From assembly GCA_003225055.1 (NCBI GenBank), contig QIAU01000188.1:26316-90315 (forward strand): a DNA stretch of 64,000 nt. Reading direction: 5' to 3'. Of the stretch, positions 27,739 through 36,578 are shown piece after piece. The number at the start of each line of letters is the position of its first letter. The first letter of the stretch is position 1. The position numbers and the translations under genes were made by a program. The stretch comes from Acidobacteriota bacterium. Its GTDB lineage: Bacteria > Acidobacteriota > Terriglobia > Terriglobales > Acidobacteriaceae. Under the pieces are notes generated by a model. It had not been told where the DNA came from and searched no databases. It saw only the letters and a program-made list of their open reading frames with translations.

Positions 27739-28055
27739 CCTTAACCTCTAAGAATCTGAGATAAACGCGAAACGGCATCATAACGTAACCGAACAGCTTT
27801 CGGGCATGGAATGGCGTCGCAGGCTCGGCACAAATGCAGCAGACGATGCAGGTACCTGTACCCTTTGCCGAAGACGATTAAGTCCACCAGGAACCGACGT
27901 GTTCTGAAAGCCAACCGCGTTTTGCTCGATAACGACCCCATTAGCCTCGATGATAAAAGTGTTCTGGCCTGAGAAGCCCTGCCGGCCTTCGGCAAGCGTC
28001 TCCTAGATGGGCGCGGGTCAGTGGTGTGGCAGCAAGATGTATGATCTGGGCCAAT
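27739..28055. other. Intergenic region between divergent genes
   Basis: About 317 bp between the M1 peptidase and the MFS gene. A minus-strand frame reads GQNTFIIEANGVVIEQNAV around 27905-27965, which may be a fragment of a secreted protein, but it is too short to name. Promoters for both flanking genes must lie here; none was recognised. Confidence 0.35.
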
Positions 28056-29356
28056 ATGCACAGTACCTCCCGGCGGAACAGTTCCTTTCGCTGGCTGATC
28101 GCGGCTATGGTCGGCGCATTTGCTTTCGTCAGCTACGTGCAAAGGATGAACGTGTCCGTCGCCCCTGAGCTGATGATGCCCGATTTCGGTCTGACGAAGA
28201 GCCAGATGGGGCAGATCTTTAGTAGTTTTTGGTGGGATACGCGCTGTTTCAAGTACCCGCCGGCAGGCTGGGTGACGCGATCGGCGCGAGGATCACCCTA
28301 TCCCTGGCGGCGTTGGTGTGGGGATGCACGACCCTGCTCACTGGAGTGGTGCCAAAAATGTTCGGAGTCGGTACGGCCGCCCTTCTCATATCTTTGGGGG
28401 TGCTTCGGTTTTTGCTGGGTGCGTCCGAGGCGGCAACTTTCCGGGTGGGCAGCCGGGCGATACGCCAATGGTCGCCGCCGCGGGAATGGGCCATTGGCAA
28501 CGCATTCATGATGGTTGGCAGTTCGTCCGCGGCCGCAGCAACTGTGCCGCTGGTTTCCTGGTTGATGTTGCGTTTTGGCTGGCGAGCGGCATTTTCCATC
28601 ACGTCTGGACTCGCCTTTGCCATTGCCGTATTGTGGTACTTGGCTGCAATCGACACGCCGGAAGAACACAAACGGGTAAGTGCTCGAGAATTGGAGCTGA
28701 TCACTCGCTATCGCGCGACGACAACGCAAGCCCCGCTCACAGACTCTTCATCCTTGCGCAGTCTGCTCAAGGATCGAAACATTCTGATTCTTTCTCTGAG
28801 TTACATCTGCGAGGGTTACGTACTATTCGTCTTCGTGTTTTGGCTATACATTTATCTGGTCGAGGTACGTGGATTCAGTATTTTGAGCGGAGGTCTGGCT
28901 GGCGGCCTGCCCTGGTTGACGGCACTAGCCTGCACGCCTTTCGGTGGACTTGTCTGCGACCGCATCACCGCACTTCGTGGACGAATCGCCGGTGCGCGAG
29001 CAGTGATCATGCTGGGATACGGGTTGTCTGCTGTTCTGCTTTTCGCGGCAGCCAAGCTGGACAGTCGAGCGGGTGCCGTGGCAACCCTTTGCTTAAGTGT
29101 CGGCGCACTCTATTTTGCCGAGCCAGCGTTCTGGCCAACGGCCGTCCACCTTTCGGGAGAAAATGCAGGCGCCGCTTCTGGAATCATGAGCACGGCAGGC
29201 ATCCTGGGTGGAATTGTTTCGACCTCCCTTACGCCTATGATCGTCCAACGTTTCGGGTGGTTGCCTGCACTTGGTAGCGGCGCCGCGGTTGCAGTCGCCT
29301 GTACTTGTGTCTGGTTCGTGATCGGCCGGAATCAACAACTATCAACTGACACTTAG
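28056..29356 (+). pseudogene. MFS transporter, single-base frameshift near the N terminus
   Basis: An MFS permease of about 433 residues if restored, with features of the anion/sugar-acid (ACS-like) branch: WLIAAMVGAFAFVSYVQRMN (helix 1) and LTKSQMGQIFSSF, then a break, then GYALFQVPAGRLGDAIGARI, the motif A region. The first 60 codons are in one frame and the remaining 375 in another. The shift lies in the T-run at about 28228-28232: one extra T would give SSFLVGYALFQVP. Either the gene is newly inactivated, the base was lost in sequencing, or the 375-codon part is translated from an internal start and lacks helix 1. It ends 34 bp before the nucleoside hydrolase gene, so its substrate may be a nucleoside. 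Confidence 0.82.
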
Positions 29357-29390
29357 CACGTGCGCAGGCGTTTTGAGGTTGGAGGGTAAC

Positions 29391-30371
29391 ATGGGGCGAC
29401 TACCTACGGGATGGCTTCTAGCTATTTTATTGGCATTGCTATTACCCTCTTGGGGATTCGCCCAAGCAGGGCCCGAGACCGCGCGCCAGAAGATCATCAT
29501 CGATACCGATATTGGCGACGATATTGATGACGCGTTCGCGCTTGCTCTGGCTCTGTCCAGCCCGGAGTTTCAGATTCTCGGAGTCACGACTGCCTGGGGC
29601 GATACGCAGCTGCGCGGCCGGGTGGTGGAGCGGATGTTGTGTGAAACCGGCCGTGACGACATTCCGATCGCGGCTGGCGTTGCGACCGAAAGCAAGCCTG
29701 TTCTGGATCACGCCCCCTGGGCTCGGGCGTTTTGGAAACCAGTCCGGCAGTATGGCCCCGCGGTGGACTTCATTCTTGATCAAATTCGGAAATACCCGGG
29801 TGAGATCACGCTGATCGCAATCGCACCCTTAAAAAATATTGGCGACCTGATTCAGCGCGACCCGGAGATGTTTCGAAGACTGAAGCGAGTCGTAATCATG
29901 GGAGGATCTATCTATCGCGGCTACAACGATTTGGGTTATGCGCCCAATCACGGACCGGATCCCGAGTACAACATTGCATCCGACATTTCTTCAGCCCGGC
30001 GCCTGTTCACCGCCGGAGTTCCACTGTTCGTAATGCCGCTCGACTCAACGCAAATGAAACTCGACGAAGTCAAACGAGAACTCATATTCCGCGACAGCAC
30101 TCCTTTAACCGACGCGTTGACATTGTTGTATCACCAATGGGGCCAGCAGACGCCTACACTCTTTGACCCGGTTGCGGTGACTTATGCAACCGCACCGCAG
30201 ATATGTCCTACCAAGCCGATGCACCTGGAAATCGATGACAAGGGCTACACCCGTCGTACCGCGGGTGTGCTCAATGCAGATGTCTGCCTGGACGCGAAGG
30301 AAGAAGACTTCTTCCGCCTATACATGAGCCGAGTACTATCACAGAAGCTGGTAGGCCATTGCACGAGATAA
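29391..30371 (+). CDS. Inosine-uridine preferring nucleoside hydrolase, exported
   Basis: About 326 residues with a signal peptide (LLAILLALLLPSWGFAQA) before the mature enzyme. The calcium-binding signature IIIDTDIGDDIDDAFALALA follows at about residues 31-50, the second metal region IAPLKNIGDL and VVIMGGSIYRG near 145-170, and a substrate region EYNIASDISSARRLF near 195. The C terminus has FDPVAVTYATAPQICPTKPM with the metal-ligand Asp. It hydrolyses the N-glycosidic bond of ribonucleosides; the leader places it in the periplasm. ATG at 29391 follows a strong GGAGGG. The upstream frameshifted MFS gene is 34 bp away and probably in the same transcript, suggesting nucleoside scavenging. Confidence 0.93.
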   Translation: MGRLPTGWLLAILLALLLPSWGFAQAGPETARQKIIIDTDIGDDIDDAFALALALSSPEFQILGVTTAWGDTQLRGRVVERMLCETGRDDIPIAAGVATESKPVLDHAPWARAFWKPVRQYGPAVDFILDQIRKYPGEITLIAIAPLKNIGDLIQRDPEMFRRLKRVVIMGGSIYRGYNDLGYAPNHGPDPEYNIASDISSARRLFTAGVPLFVMPLDSTQMKLDEVKRELIFRDSTPLTDALTLLYHQWGQQTPTLFDPVAVTYATAPQICPTKPMHLEIDDKGYTRRTAGVLNADVCLDAKEEDFFRLYMSRVLSQKLVGHCTR

Positions 30372-30439
30372 ATTCGTCATCTAGATTCCGATGCTGTCGC
30401 AAACGGCGCATCACCCTTTCACTTACGATCGGAACGAGT

Positions 30440-30705
30440 TGGGTTCGTGTTGCCGCCAGCATTCTGGTTTTTCTTTGGCTTGGCTTACGTAGGGCTGCCG
30501 GCAACTTCAAAGATGTGGAGTACATGCGATGCGGCGGACGTCCACGTTGTATTTCGCCGCATTCACCCTCACATAGCGAAACGCTGCCTGATTGGCGAAT
30601 CTGCTGGCGGTCACCTATGTGGGAGCGCACAACGAGCCTCAATCGCGCGTGGCCGCCGCAGCCCCCCTCTATGGGATTCACGACTTCATTTCCACTTGCG
30701 TGCAT
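30440..30705 (+). pseudogene. Alpha/beta hydrolase (acetyl-esterase type) fragment
   Basis: Between the nucleoside hydrolase and the exonuclease gene, two frames together read LIGESAGGHL (nucleophile elbow GxSxG) followed by YVGAHNEPQSRVAAAAPLYG and HDFIS, matching the middle of HSL/acetyl-esterase-like hydrolases. The frame changes right after GGHL. Upstream, the text before RHIAKRCLIGESAGG is only partly recognisable, and the C-terminal half is absent. Not functional. Confidence 0.6.
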
Positions 30706-30711
30706 GACTTG

Positions 30712-31620
30712 CTAAGGTTGTGCCGCGGGTCGAATAAAGGGCGTGTTCACCGAGCGCCGTGCTATTCGTCGCCGGCTCTCAGTACGTGCCCCATCCAATC
30801 GGGCAGCCAGCTCGTCAAAAGCGGGTGTAGGGCCGCTCCATCTCAGTTGGTCCACATCCTCGAAAAGACTGATGTCGGTCCGAAGCGTGGCGAGTCTTCG
30901 ATAGAGCACGGCGCTATCCCACTCGCGGCAAAGTGTGTCTGCCAGAGCTCTCGCATTGGCGGCGTTCACGTGCCATTCCCCGCAGTCTTTAGGGATAGAT
31001 TCAAGATGGAGAAACTTGGCCAGCACGGCAGCCGAAGATTTCGCACCCCACCCAGACAGGCCCGGATAGCCGTCCGCCGCGTCGCCTACCAGCGCAAGAT
31101 AGTCCGGTATCGATACTGGTGAGACCCCAAATTTCTGCACTATGGCGGATTCGTCCAGAGTCACGCGCATCCTCCGATTCAATTGGACGATGCGGGAGCC
31201 GCACACACACTGGGCAAGATCCTTGTCAGGGCTGCAGATGATCACGCGCCCAACACGCTTATCTGCGGCCGCCGCTAGCGCCGCGGCCGCGAGGGCATCG
31301 TCGGCTTCGAATTCGACCATCGGCCACAGGGGAACACCCGCAGCGGAGAGGACCTCTTCGAGCAGCGGGAACTGTGCCAATAGGTCGGGTTCAACATCGT
31401 CGCCGGTCTTATAGCCAGACCACAATTCGTTGCGGAACGACTCGATAACGTGATCGGTCGCGACCGCGATGTGTGTAGCGCCCTCTTTGATCATCCCAAG
31501 CACCGAGGCAAGGACGCCTCTAACGGCCGCGACCTCACGTCCGTCCTTGTCGCGTGAGGAGGGCAACGCGTAGTAGTGGCGGAACAACTCGTAAGTGCCG
31601 TCTATCAGATGAATATCCAA
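30712..31620 (-). CDS. Stand-alone 5'-3' exonuclease (Pol I N-terminal / FEN-like)
   Basis: A 302-residue protein equivalent to the 5'-nuclease domain of DNA polymerase I without the polymerase. Metal-binding residues are visible: Asp in HLIDGTYELFRHYY (N terminus), FEADDALAAAALAA near 105-118, and IICSPDKDLAQCV near 130-142. The helix-hairpin-helix segment is DYLALVGDAADGYPGLSGWG, about 175-195. Start is TTG at 31620 (reads MDIHLIDG), supported by a GGAG upstream; no ATG alternative fits. It may act on RNA primers or flaps. No repair genes are adjacent. The C terminus (RRRIARRSV) is basic. Confidence 0.9.
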   Translation of the reverse strand: MDIHLIDGTYELFRHYYALPSSRDKDGREVAAVRGVLASVLGMIKEGATHIAVATDHVIESFRNELWSGYKTGDDVEPDLLAQFPLLEEVLSAAGVPLWPMVEFEADDALAAAALAAAADKRVGRVIICSPDKDLAQCVCGSRIVQLNRRMRVTLDESAIVQKFGVSPVSIPDYLALVGDAADGYPGLSGWGAKSSAAVLAKFLHLESIPKDCGEWHVNAANARALADTLCREWDSAVLYRRLATLRTDISLFEDVDQLRWSGPTPAFDELAARLDGARTESRRRIARRSVNTPFIRPAAQP

Positions 31621-31879
31621 CTCAGCACTCCAGGCTAAAAGTATAGGACCGGCCCGGTACGATCAACCTCGAGAGCCGATCGACGATCCGGGGCTATGCC
31701 GGACATTGATGTCCTCCAATAATAGATGATGCATGTGCTGGAGAGCGGCGTACCTGAGAAAACTCTGCATGCCTTCGTCAACAATCCAATTGTAAGTCTA
31801 GCTCCAATATTTGTGGGACACTGGTTAACAGTTGAACGCGAAATGCGTCTTTCTTTGTGTAATAGGACGGGAGGGTCGT

Positions 31880-32293
31880 ATGGCAACTCGCTGCGTATTC
31901 GCTTTGCTCGTGCTTGTAGCTGGAGTACCTCTCGCCTACAGCAAGGATTCTCCGGACCTGATCCTGATCTCAGGCGGCGGGCTCAACCAACCGGTTGAGA
32001 TCACCGATCCGGCGTCGTTGAAGGCATTCGACCCTTGGATGGGACAGTTCGCCAATTGGCAGCAGAAACCGCTCGTAGATGCGCCTTGTTTTGAGCGGGT
32101 CGCGAGCGTAACCTACGAGGTTTTCACCAGCTACGAGCCCTGCAGGCGTGTGTCTGTTTTGTCCTTCAGTTTGAGGCCAGGACGTCGTAGTTGTAGTTCA
32201 GCAACGCACGCTTCGGTGCAGTTTTCAATCCGCGAATCGCGACCTTCTGCTCGACCGAAGTATTCCCGGACAAGCGCGCCCGGCCGAAATTGA
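31880..32293 (+). pseudogene. Secreted protein, truncated 5' part
   Basis: ATG at 31880 follows GGGAGGGTC and begins a clean signal peptide (MATRCVFALLVLVAGVPLAYS), then DSPDLILISGGGLNQPVEIT and LKAFDPWMGQFANWQQ, a sequence style seen in short acidobacterial exported proteins. After about residue 85 (FTSYEPCRR) the frame continues into text that is the antisense of the M1 peptidase 3' end. The gene therefore appears cut off where it meets the convergent peptidase gene at about 32150. Confidence 0.55.
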
Positions 32294-34595
32294 CCGTGCG
32301 GCCATCCGCAAGTTCCAGGTAAACGGGGACAAGCATACGGAAGTTGTCATCCACTCCGGATTGCGTGACCTTCAATGAAAACAGCACGTCTCCACTTGGG
32401 TCCTTGTCGAATGAATAGTCTAGCTTGTAGCCGGGCAGGGCGGTGCCGTAGACATACTCATTGAAGAACCAGTCCATGCGATGGTTGCCCTGGAGATCCA
32501 TCTCCGGGGTCATGTGTTTTTCGATCATGGCCTTGAAGTCTTCGGTGGTAGCGGGCTTGTTGGAATAGGTCTTGACGAAATCCTGCATCGTGTCACGGAA
32601 CAGTTGATCGCCATTCTTGCGGTCCCACATCATCATCCGGACCATGTGCAGGACGTACGCGCCTTTGGGATAAATTAGCCGACGCGTGATGTCGTATCCC
32701 GTGCGCGTGTTGCTGAGTCGATAGCCGAGAGTGAGGGGGCCGGCGTCAATGGCACGGTAGCCTTCCTTGTTGCGTTCGGTCAGAAGCTCGCGTTCATCCT
32801 TCCAGAATTCAAGGTAGCGGTTTGGTTCCTTGGAATAAACCGTCTGGAGGTAGAGGGCGGCCGAGAAGTCAGAAAAGCCTTCGCTCATCCACTGGTCGCG
32901 ATAGGAGCCGAAGCCGACGCTATGTCCCCACCACTGATGAGCGACCTCGTGGGGAGTCACGACTTTCCAATACCCTCTGTTGCCCCACTCAATGCCCAGT
33001 TGATGGCGCACGGTGGTGTCGAAGAAATAGCAGATCGGAATCCAAACCAGCTGCGGCCAGGACTGGCCGAAGTTGCACGCTGTCTGCTGGGTGAGGGCGA
33101 GCCGCTTGTACGAAGACGGCCCGAAGTAGTCGGTGTAGAGCTGGACCGCAATCTGTCCCTCGGCCAAGGCTTTTTTGTTCAGCGAGGTGGTCCCCATCGT
33201 GCCCAAGGCAACTCCCGATATACGGGACGCTCCCAAAACCGGAACATTATCACCACTGACGGACTGTTGCAGGCTCTGGACCCAGTCCGGGGGTTCCTGG
33301 TTGGCGAACGACTGCACCAGGTATTCCGGTTTCGTCAGCTTCGCCTCTTCTATTTTGAACCTGCCGAAGCTGAATCCCGCCACGGTCTGGGGGCGGCTCT
33401 TCCAGACCGTTACATTCTGTCCGCCATCGTTGCTTTCGCTGACCAAGTCGCCGGTAGCCGCGATCTTCATCCCCTTGGGAATACGGAAGGTCATGTCGTA
33501 AGTGGTGTACTGGCCCAATCCACCGGTGGGGTTGTTGGGATACCAGCTGCTGCGAGCGATGGGGAAGTAGTTACCACCACCTTCATTGGAGACCGCTTCT
33601 TTGCCGCTATAGGTGGTAGTTACGGTGTATTTTTCGCCCGCCGCCAAGGCCTTGGGTAGGATGACAGAAAAATCAGCGTCGTCGTTTTTGTCTTCCTGTA
33701 TGAACGATAGGGGCACTCCGCCATCCCCGGTTACGCTGTCCACACGCAGGGTACGAAACAGCTCCAGCGGCACGATGCGCAAACCGTCGTTCTGTGACAC
33801 AAGGGTAGTTGAGGCCTTGCCGATTAAGTTGCCGCTTTTCTCGATGGTGGCGTCCAGCTGCTGGTGCTCGATGTAAAAGCGATTCCGGTGCACGGCGTTC
33901 TTGCTGCGCTCTGAGAGCGGGAAGCCAGCCCAAAGGCCCGACTTGCTCTCTTCATAGGTCTCCAACGCGACATCCTCCAAGGCGCTATGCGGGTCAATAG
34001 TGAAGAGTTCCTTGTCGCTATAGCGTTTGCCGTGGACGAACGCGACGAACAGTGCGCCCGGTTGGAGGCTGAGCACGTCTTCTAGGATGCGGGCTTCGAG
34101 GTTGTACTTGATCTGGCGATTGTGCCGCGTAGCGTTCTGGCTGTCTTTGAGCGGGCCGGAATCGCATCCGCCGGCGGCCGCGCTGCCCGCTTTCTTGAGT
34201 TCGTCGTAGGTTGCATCGGTGAAGCGCAACACCATCTGGCTGAAGTTCTCGCTGAACTCGTCTTCCTTGGTGAGCAGCTTCAGCATGCTCCTCTCGGACG
34301 CAGAGGGCGCAGCGATGACAAAGTTGCCATCGCCAACGAAGACCGCGCCAGTCACTTTGTCTTGGACGGGGCTGGCGAAGCAAACCGTGCCAGAACGCAG
34401 GTGGAAGGTGGCCGCGTCGCGACGAAGGTCTAGATTGTTGACGGTGACAGCCTCGCCCAGAGTGAGGTTGCGGAGTTGCTGATAGGTCGGGTCGGAGTTG
34501 CGTCCAACCTGTAGAGTACCGGCAGAGAACAAAGGAAGAGAGGCGAGGAACAGAACGACCCCGCCGAAAAACACCGAACGCACTGCGCTCAGCAT
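32166..34595 (-). CDS. M1-family zinc aminopeptidase, secreted (large form)
   Basis: About 809 residues from the chosen ATG, which follows GGAGG by four bases and opens with MLSAVRSVFFGGVVLFLASL, a signal peptide. The zinc site HEVAHQWWGHSVGFGSYRDQ lies around residue 550, with the third ligand Glu in WMSEGFSDFSAALYLQTV 18 residues on. The N-terminal third (about 40-320) is specific to this family. YPNNPTGGLGQYTTYDMTFR begins the M1 fold. The C terminus (VEQKVAIRGLKTAPKRALLN) resembles the immunoglobulin-like end domain of M1 relatives. It is only distantly related to the 661-residue M1 protein 5 kb away. Its 3' end overlaps a truncated secreted-protein gene on the other strand. Confidence 0.92.
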   Translation of the reverse strand: MLSAVRSVFFGGVVLFLASLPLFSAGTLQVGRNSDPTYQQLRNLTLGEAVTVNNLDLRRDAATFHLRSGTVCFASPVQDKVTGAVFVGDGNFVIAAPSASERSMLKLLTKEDEFSENFSQMVLRFTDATYDELKKAGSAAAGGCDSGPLKDSQNATRHNRQIKYNLEARILEDVLSLQPGALFVAFVHGKRYSDKELFTIDPHSALEDVALETYEESKSGLWAGFPLSERSKNAVHRNRFYIEHQQLDATIEKSGNLIGKASTTLVSQNDGLRIVPLELFRTLRVDSVTGDGGVPLSFIQEDKNDDADFSVILPKALAAGEKYTVTTTYSGKEAVSNEGGGNYFPIARSSWYPNNPTGGLGQYTTYDMTFRIPKGMKIAATGDLVSESNDGGQNVTVWKSRPQTVAGFSFGRFKIEEAKLTKPEYLVQSFANQEPPDWVQSLQQSVSGDNVPVLGASRISGVALGTMGTTSLNKKALAEGQIAVQLYTDYFGPSSYKRLALTQQTACNFGQSWPQLVWIPICYFFDTTVRHQLGIEWGNRGYWKVVTPHEVAHQWWGHSVGFGSYRDQWMSEGFSDFSAALYLQTVYSKEPNRYLEFWKDERELLTERNKEGYRAIDAGPLTLGYRLSNTRTGYDITRRLIYPKGAYVLHMVRMMMWDRKNGDQLFRDTMQDFVKTYSNKPATTEDFKAMIEKHMTPEMDLQGNHRMDWFFNEYVYGTALPGYKLDYSFDKDPSGDVLFSLKVTQSGVDDNFRMLVPVYLELADGRTVNFGRARLSGNTSVEQKVAIRGLKTAPKRALLNYNYDVLASN

Positions 34596-35165
34596 GGGGC
34601 CTCCGATTCTGGAGAAGAATGAGAGTATGCACAATTTCCGATTGCTTGGAAAGGGTGCACATTCACAAGGATTGATGCGCCTTTTGCGCGTGGGGAAAAG
34701 GCCTAGCAGAGAGCTATCTTAGCCCTGCGGGGGCTCCAGCGGCTACGGCGGCTGGTCGCAATTGACAAGCGAATAGTGAAGCGTTATTGGTCAGTCGCTA
34801 GGAAGCCGCTGACGCGGTTGAAAAACTTGAAACCCAACCAGCCCTCCCCGCCGAAACGATGGTTGACTCTCTTGTGCTCGAAACCGATGCGATAACTGGC
34901 GAACATCGACTTATGACTCTAGTGACAAATGCTGTGGTCGCCAGCGCAGGGCTCGCCTTTCGAATGACTAGCTCTCTTGAGCCAACCCATGCCCCAACGG
35001 ACTGTGCCACAAACGCGCCCCGCGTTTTGCTCCCATGTACGTCAATTGGGCTTTTCTCGATACTTTCGTAAAGTGCCTCCGTGCGGGCTTGGTTGTAGGT
35101 AAGCGTTGATGGCAAAATGAGTTGAGAAGAAATCTTGACCTGAGTCGCACTGATCGCCCTCAGTC
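34596..35165. other. Decayed region upstream of the M1 peptidase
   Basis: Plus- and minus-strand frames of 70-150 codons cover this stretch. The minus frame at 34798-35259 includes STLTYNQARTEALYESIEKS, and the plus frame from about 34800 reads DAVEKLETQPALPAETMVDS. Neither matched a family I know. A GC-rich palindrome (AGCCC-tgcg-GGGCT region) lies near 34720. The region continues into recognisable remnants at 35170, so decay is the likely explanation. Confidence 0.35.
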
Positions 35166-35169
35166 GACT

Positions 35170-35364
35170 GAGGCGATCTCCATCAGCCTTTGCAACTGCG
35201 AGGAGCCGAGCATCCTTGAACAAGCAGATAGGCCGCGCGCTGGAGATAAGTAGCAACACAGTCCGAAATCACGTTAATGGGATCATTGGGAAACTGGACG
35301 TCTCCGACCGCACCGAAGCTGCTACCACCGCTATTGCGCGCGGCATCATTGAAGTCAACTGCTA
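35170..35364 (+). pseudogene. NarL/FixJ-type response regulator, C-terminal HTH remnant
   Basis: From about 35213 to a TAG at 35362-35364 the plus strand reads LNKQIGRALEISSNTVRNHV then GKLDVSDRTEAATTAIARGII. This is the C-terminal LuxR-type helix-turn-helix of NarL/FixJ response regulators (NKeIA..L.iS..TVknHv..il.KLgv.dRteAv..a...Gii). The preceding receiver domain is missing, and the first helix is disturbed by a frameshift. Confidence 0.75.
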
Positions 35365-35399
35365 GCTCGTTGCTGTCGCGCTGCCATTGATGATGGAGT

Positions 35400-35711
35400 T
35401 AGGGGGCGAAGGTTGTCAGCCGATTTGCTCTGTTGTGGGTTTGCCATGAGCCTGCGGTCTCCCCGGCGGTTTCCAGTTCGTCGAGACGCTTGAGAAACAG
35501 CAGGTAAGTGATTTGCTCAATGACTTCGAGCGGATTGGATATGCCTCCCGATCAAAAGGCATAAAGGCATCCATCCAACGTACTTTGTTCGTTCTTTGTG
35601 GTAGGTCGTTAATCCCGATCCGAAGAATGCCTCGCAGATCTGCCCTACACTCCGCCCTTCGGATGCCGCCACGGATTCCAATTTCTTTTTCAGAGCAACT
35701 CGACTAAACAA
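35400..35711 (-). pseudogene. Type I restriction methyltransferase (HsdM) N-terminal remnant
   Basis: Read on the minus strand, the stretch 35700-35560 gives LESVAASEGRSVGQICEAFF and YHKERTKYVGWMPL. After a frameshift near 35550, the stretch 35545-35460 gives ISNPLEVIEQITYLLFLKRL followed by DELETAGE. The second part matches the helical N-terminal domain of HsdM/N6 adenine methyltransferases (npl..i..itylLFlkrld.l). No catalytic domain, specificity or restriction subunit is present. Confidence 0.6.
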
Positions 35712-35739
35712 ACGCCGCCAAGCCTCAAGACCAGAATCG

Positions 35740-35985
35740 CCGGCAGCTTGTACTTGGGTAGCGCTTGTGGCGGCGGCAATTGCCTGCTACGCCATGCCTC
35801 TGGCGCCCGTCACCTGGGTTGTGATTTCAGAAAGTCTTCCCAATCGAATTCGCGGCACCGCAGTTTCCGTAGCAGCGGCATTGTGGATCGGCTCCTTTGT
35901 CCTGATCGTTACTCTGCCGAAAAGAGATCACCGCCACAAAAGCGCCAGGATCTACTTGTGGGCATACTTTACAGAACAGCCGTAG
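35740..35985 (+). pseudogene. MFS sugar-porter, C-terminal fragment
   Basis: The frame ending at 35985 reads ALVAAAIACYAMPLAPVTWV then VISESLPNRIRGTAVSVAAA and LWIGSFVLIVTLP. This is the helix 10/11 region with the PESPR-independent sugar-porter signature (PvtWv.isEifPnriRg.a.s). The rest of the transporter is lost, and the end overlaps the 3' end of the opposing redoxin gene by about 34 bp. Confidence 0.75.
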
Positions 35986-36560
35986 GGACGAGTGGTCGCC
36001 GTGCTCACGGGCTTTCCCGCAGTCGCTTCCTGAAGCACCTGCGACACGTAATTCCTTGCGCTTGCTATGTCTGCCTGGTCAGTTGTAGCTTTGTCGTCGA
36101 TTGCCCCGTCGTAGATCAGTACACCGGCAGGGTTAATGACAAACATATGGGGAGTCGTTTTTGCGGAGTAAAGTCGCCCCACTTCCCCTTGCGGATCCAA
36201 TAGCGCAGCGGTGGGCGAAGCCTTCATTTGCTTGAGGTAATCATTCTCCCGCTCGGCAGTGACATATCCCTGCTGGCCTGGTGCAGACGAGATCACCGTA
36301 AACCAGACAACGCCTTTGCCTGTCCACTCTTTCTGCAGCTGCTGCATGTTGCCACTCTCGTAGTGTTTCCTGGTGTACGGACACCCATTGTTGTGCCACT
36401 CCAGCACCACGAACTTGCCGCGGTACTGGGAAAGTTTTTGCTGTAGACCATTGCTGTCGATGGCTTGAAAGTCTGGTGCAGATTCGCCCACCTTGACGGC
36501 GCGGGCCCAAGGTGTCAGTAACGGAGCAATGACTAAAACCCACCAGAAATTCCGCTTCAT
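35952..36560 (-). CDS. Secreted redoxin (AhpC/TSA thioredoxin-fold protein)
   Basis: A 202-residue protein with signal peptide (MKRNFWWVLVIAPLLTPWARA). The redoxin domain covers about 24-180: KVGESAPDFQAIDSNG, FVVLEWHNNGCPYTRKHYES with Cys-Pro-Tyr-Thr at the active site (one Cys only, as in 1-Cys type thiol enzymes), and TTPHMFVINPAGVLIYDGAI with the cis-Pro. The TPHMFVI-type end is common in acidobacterial thioredoxin-family proteins. A strong GGGAGGAG site precedes the ATG. The DsbD-alpha-like gene starts upstream on the same strand, with 18 bp between the genes, so the two form a periplasmic thiol operon. Confidence 0.92.
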   Translation of the reverse strand: MKRNFWWVLVIAPLLTPWARAVKVGESAPDFQAIDSNGLQQKLSQYRGKFVVLEWHNNGCPYTRKHYESGNMQQLQKEWTGKGVVWFTVISSAPGQQGYVTAERENDYLKQMKASPTAALLDPQGEVGRLYSAKTTPHMFVINPAGVLIYDGAIDDKATTDQADIASARNYVSQVLQEATAGKPVSTATTRPYGCSVKYAHK

Positions 36561-36578
36561 AATCTCCTCCCGTTTGGT

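Noticed and set aside
34798..35259. A 153-codon minus-strand gene
   Set aside because: The frame overlaps the plus-strand NarL remnant, and no motif or leader supports it, so it is listed only as part of a decayed region.
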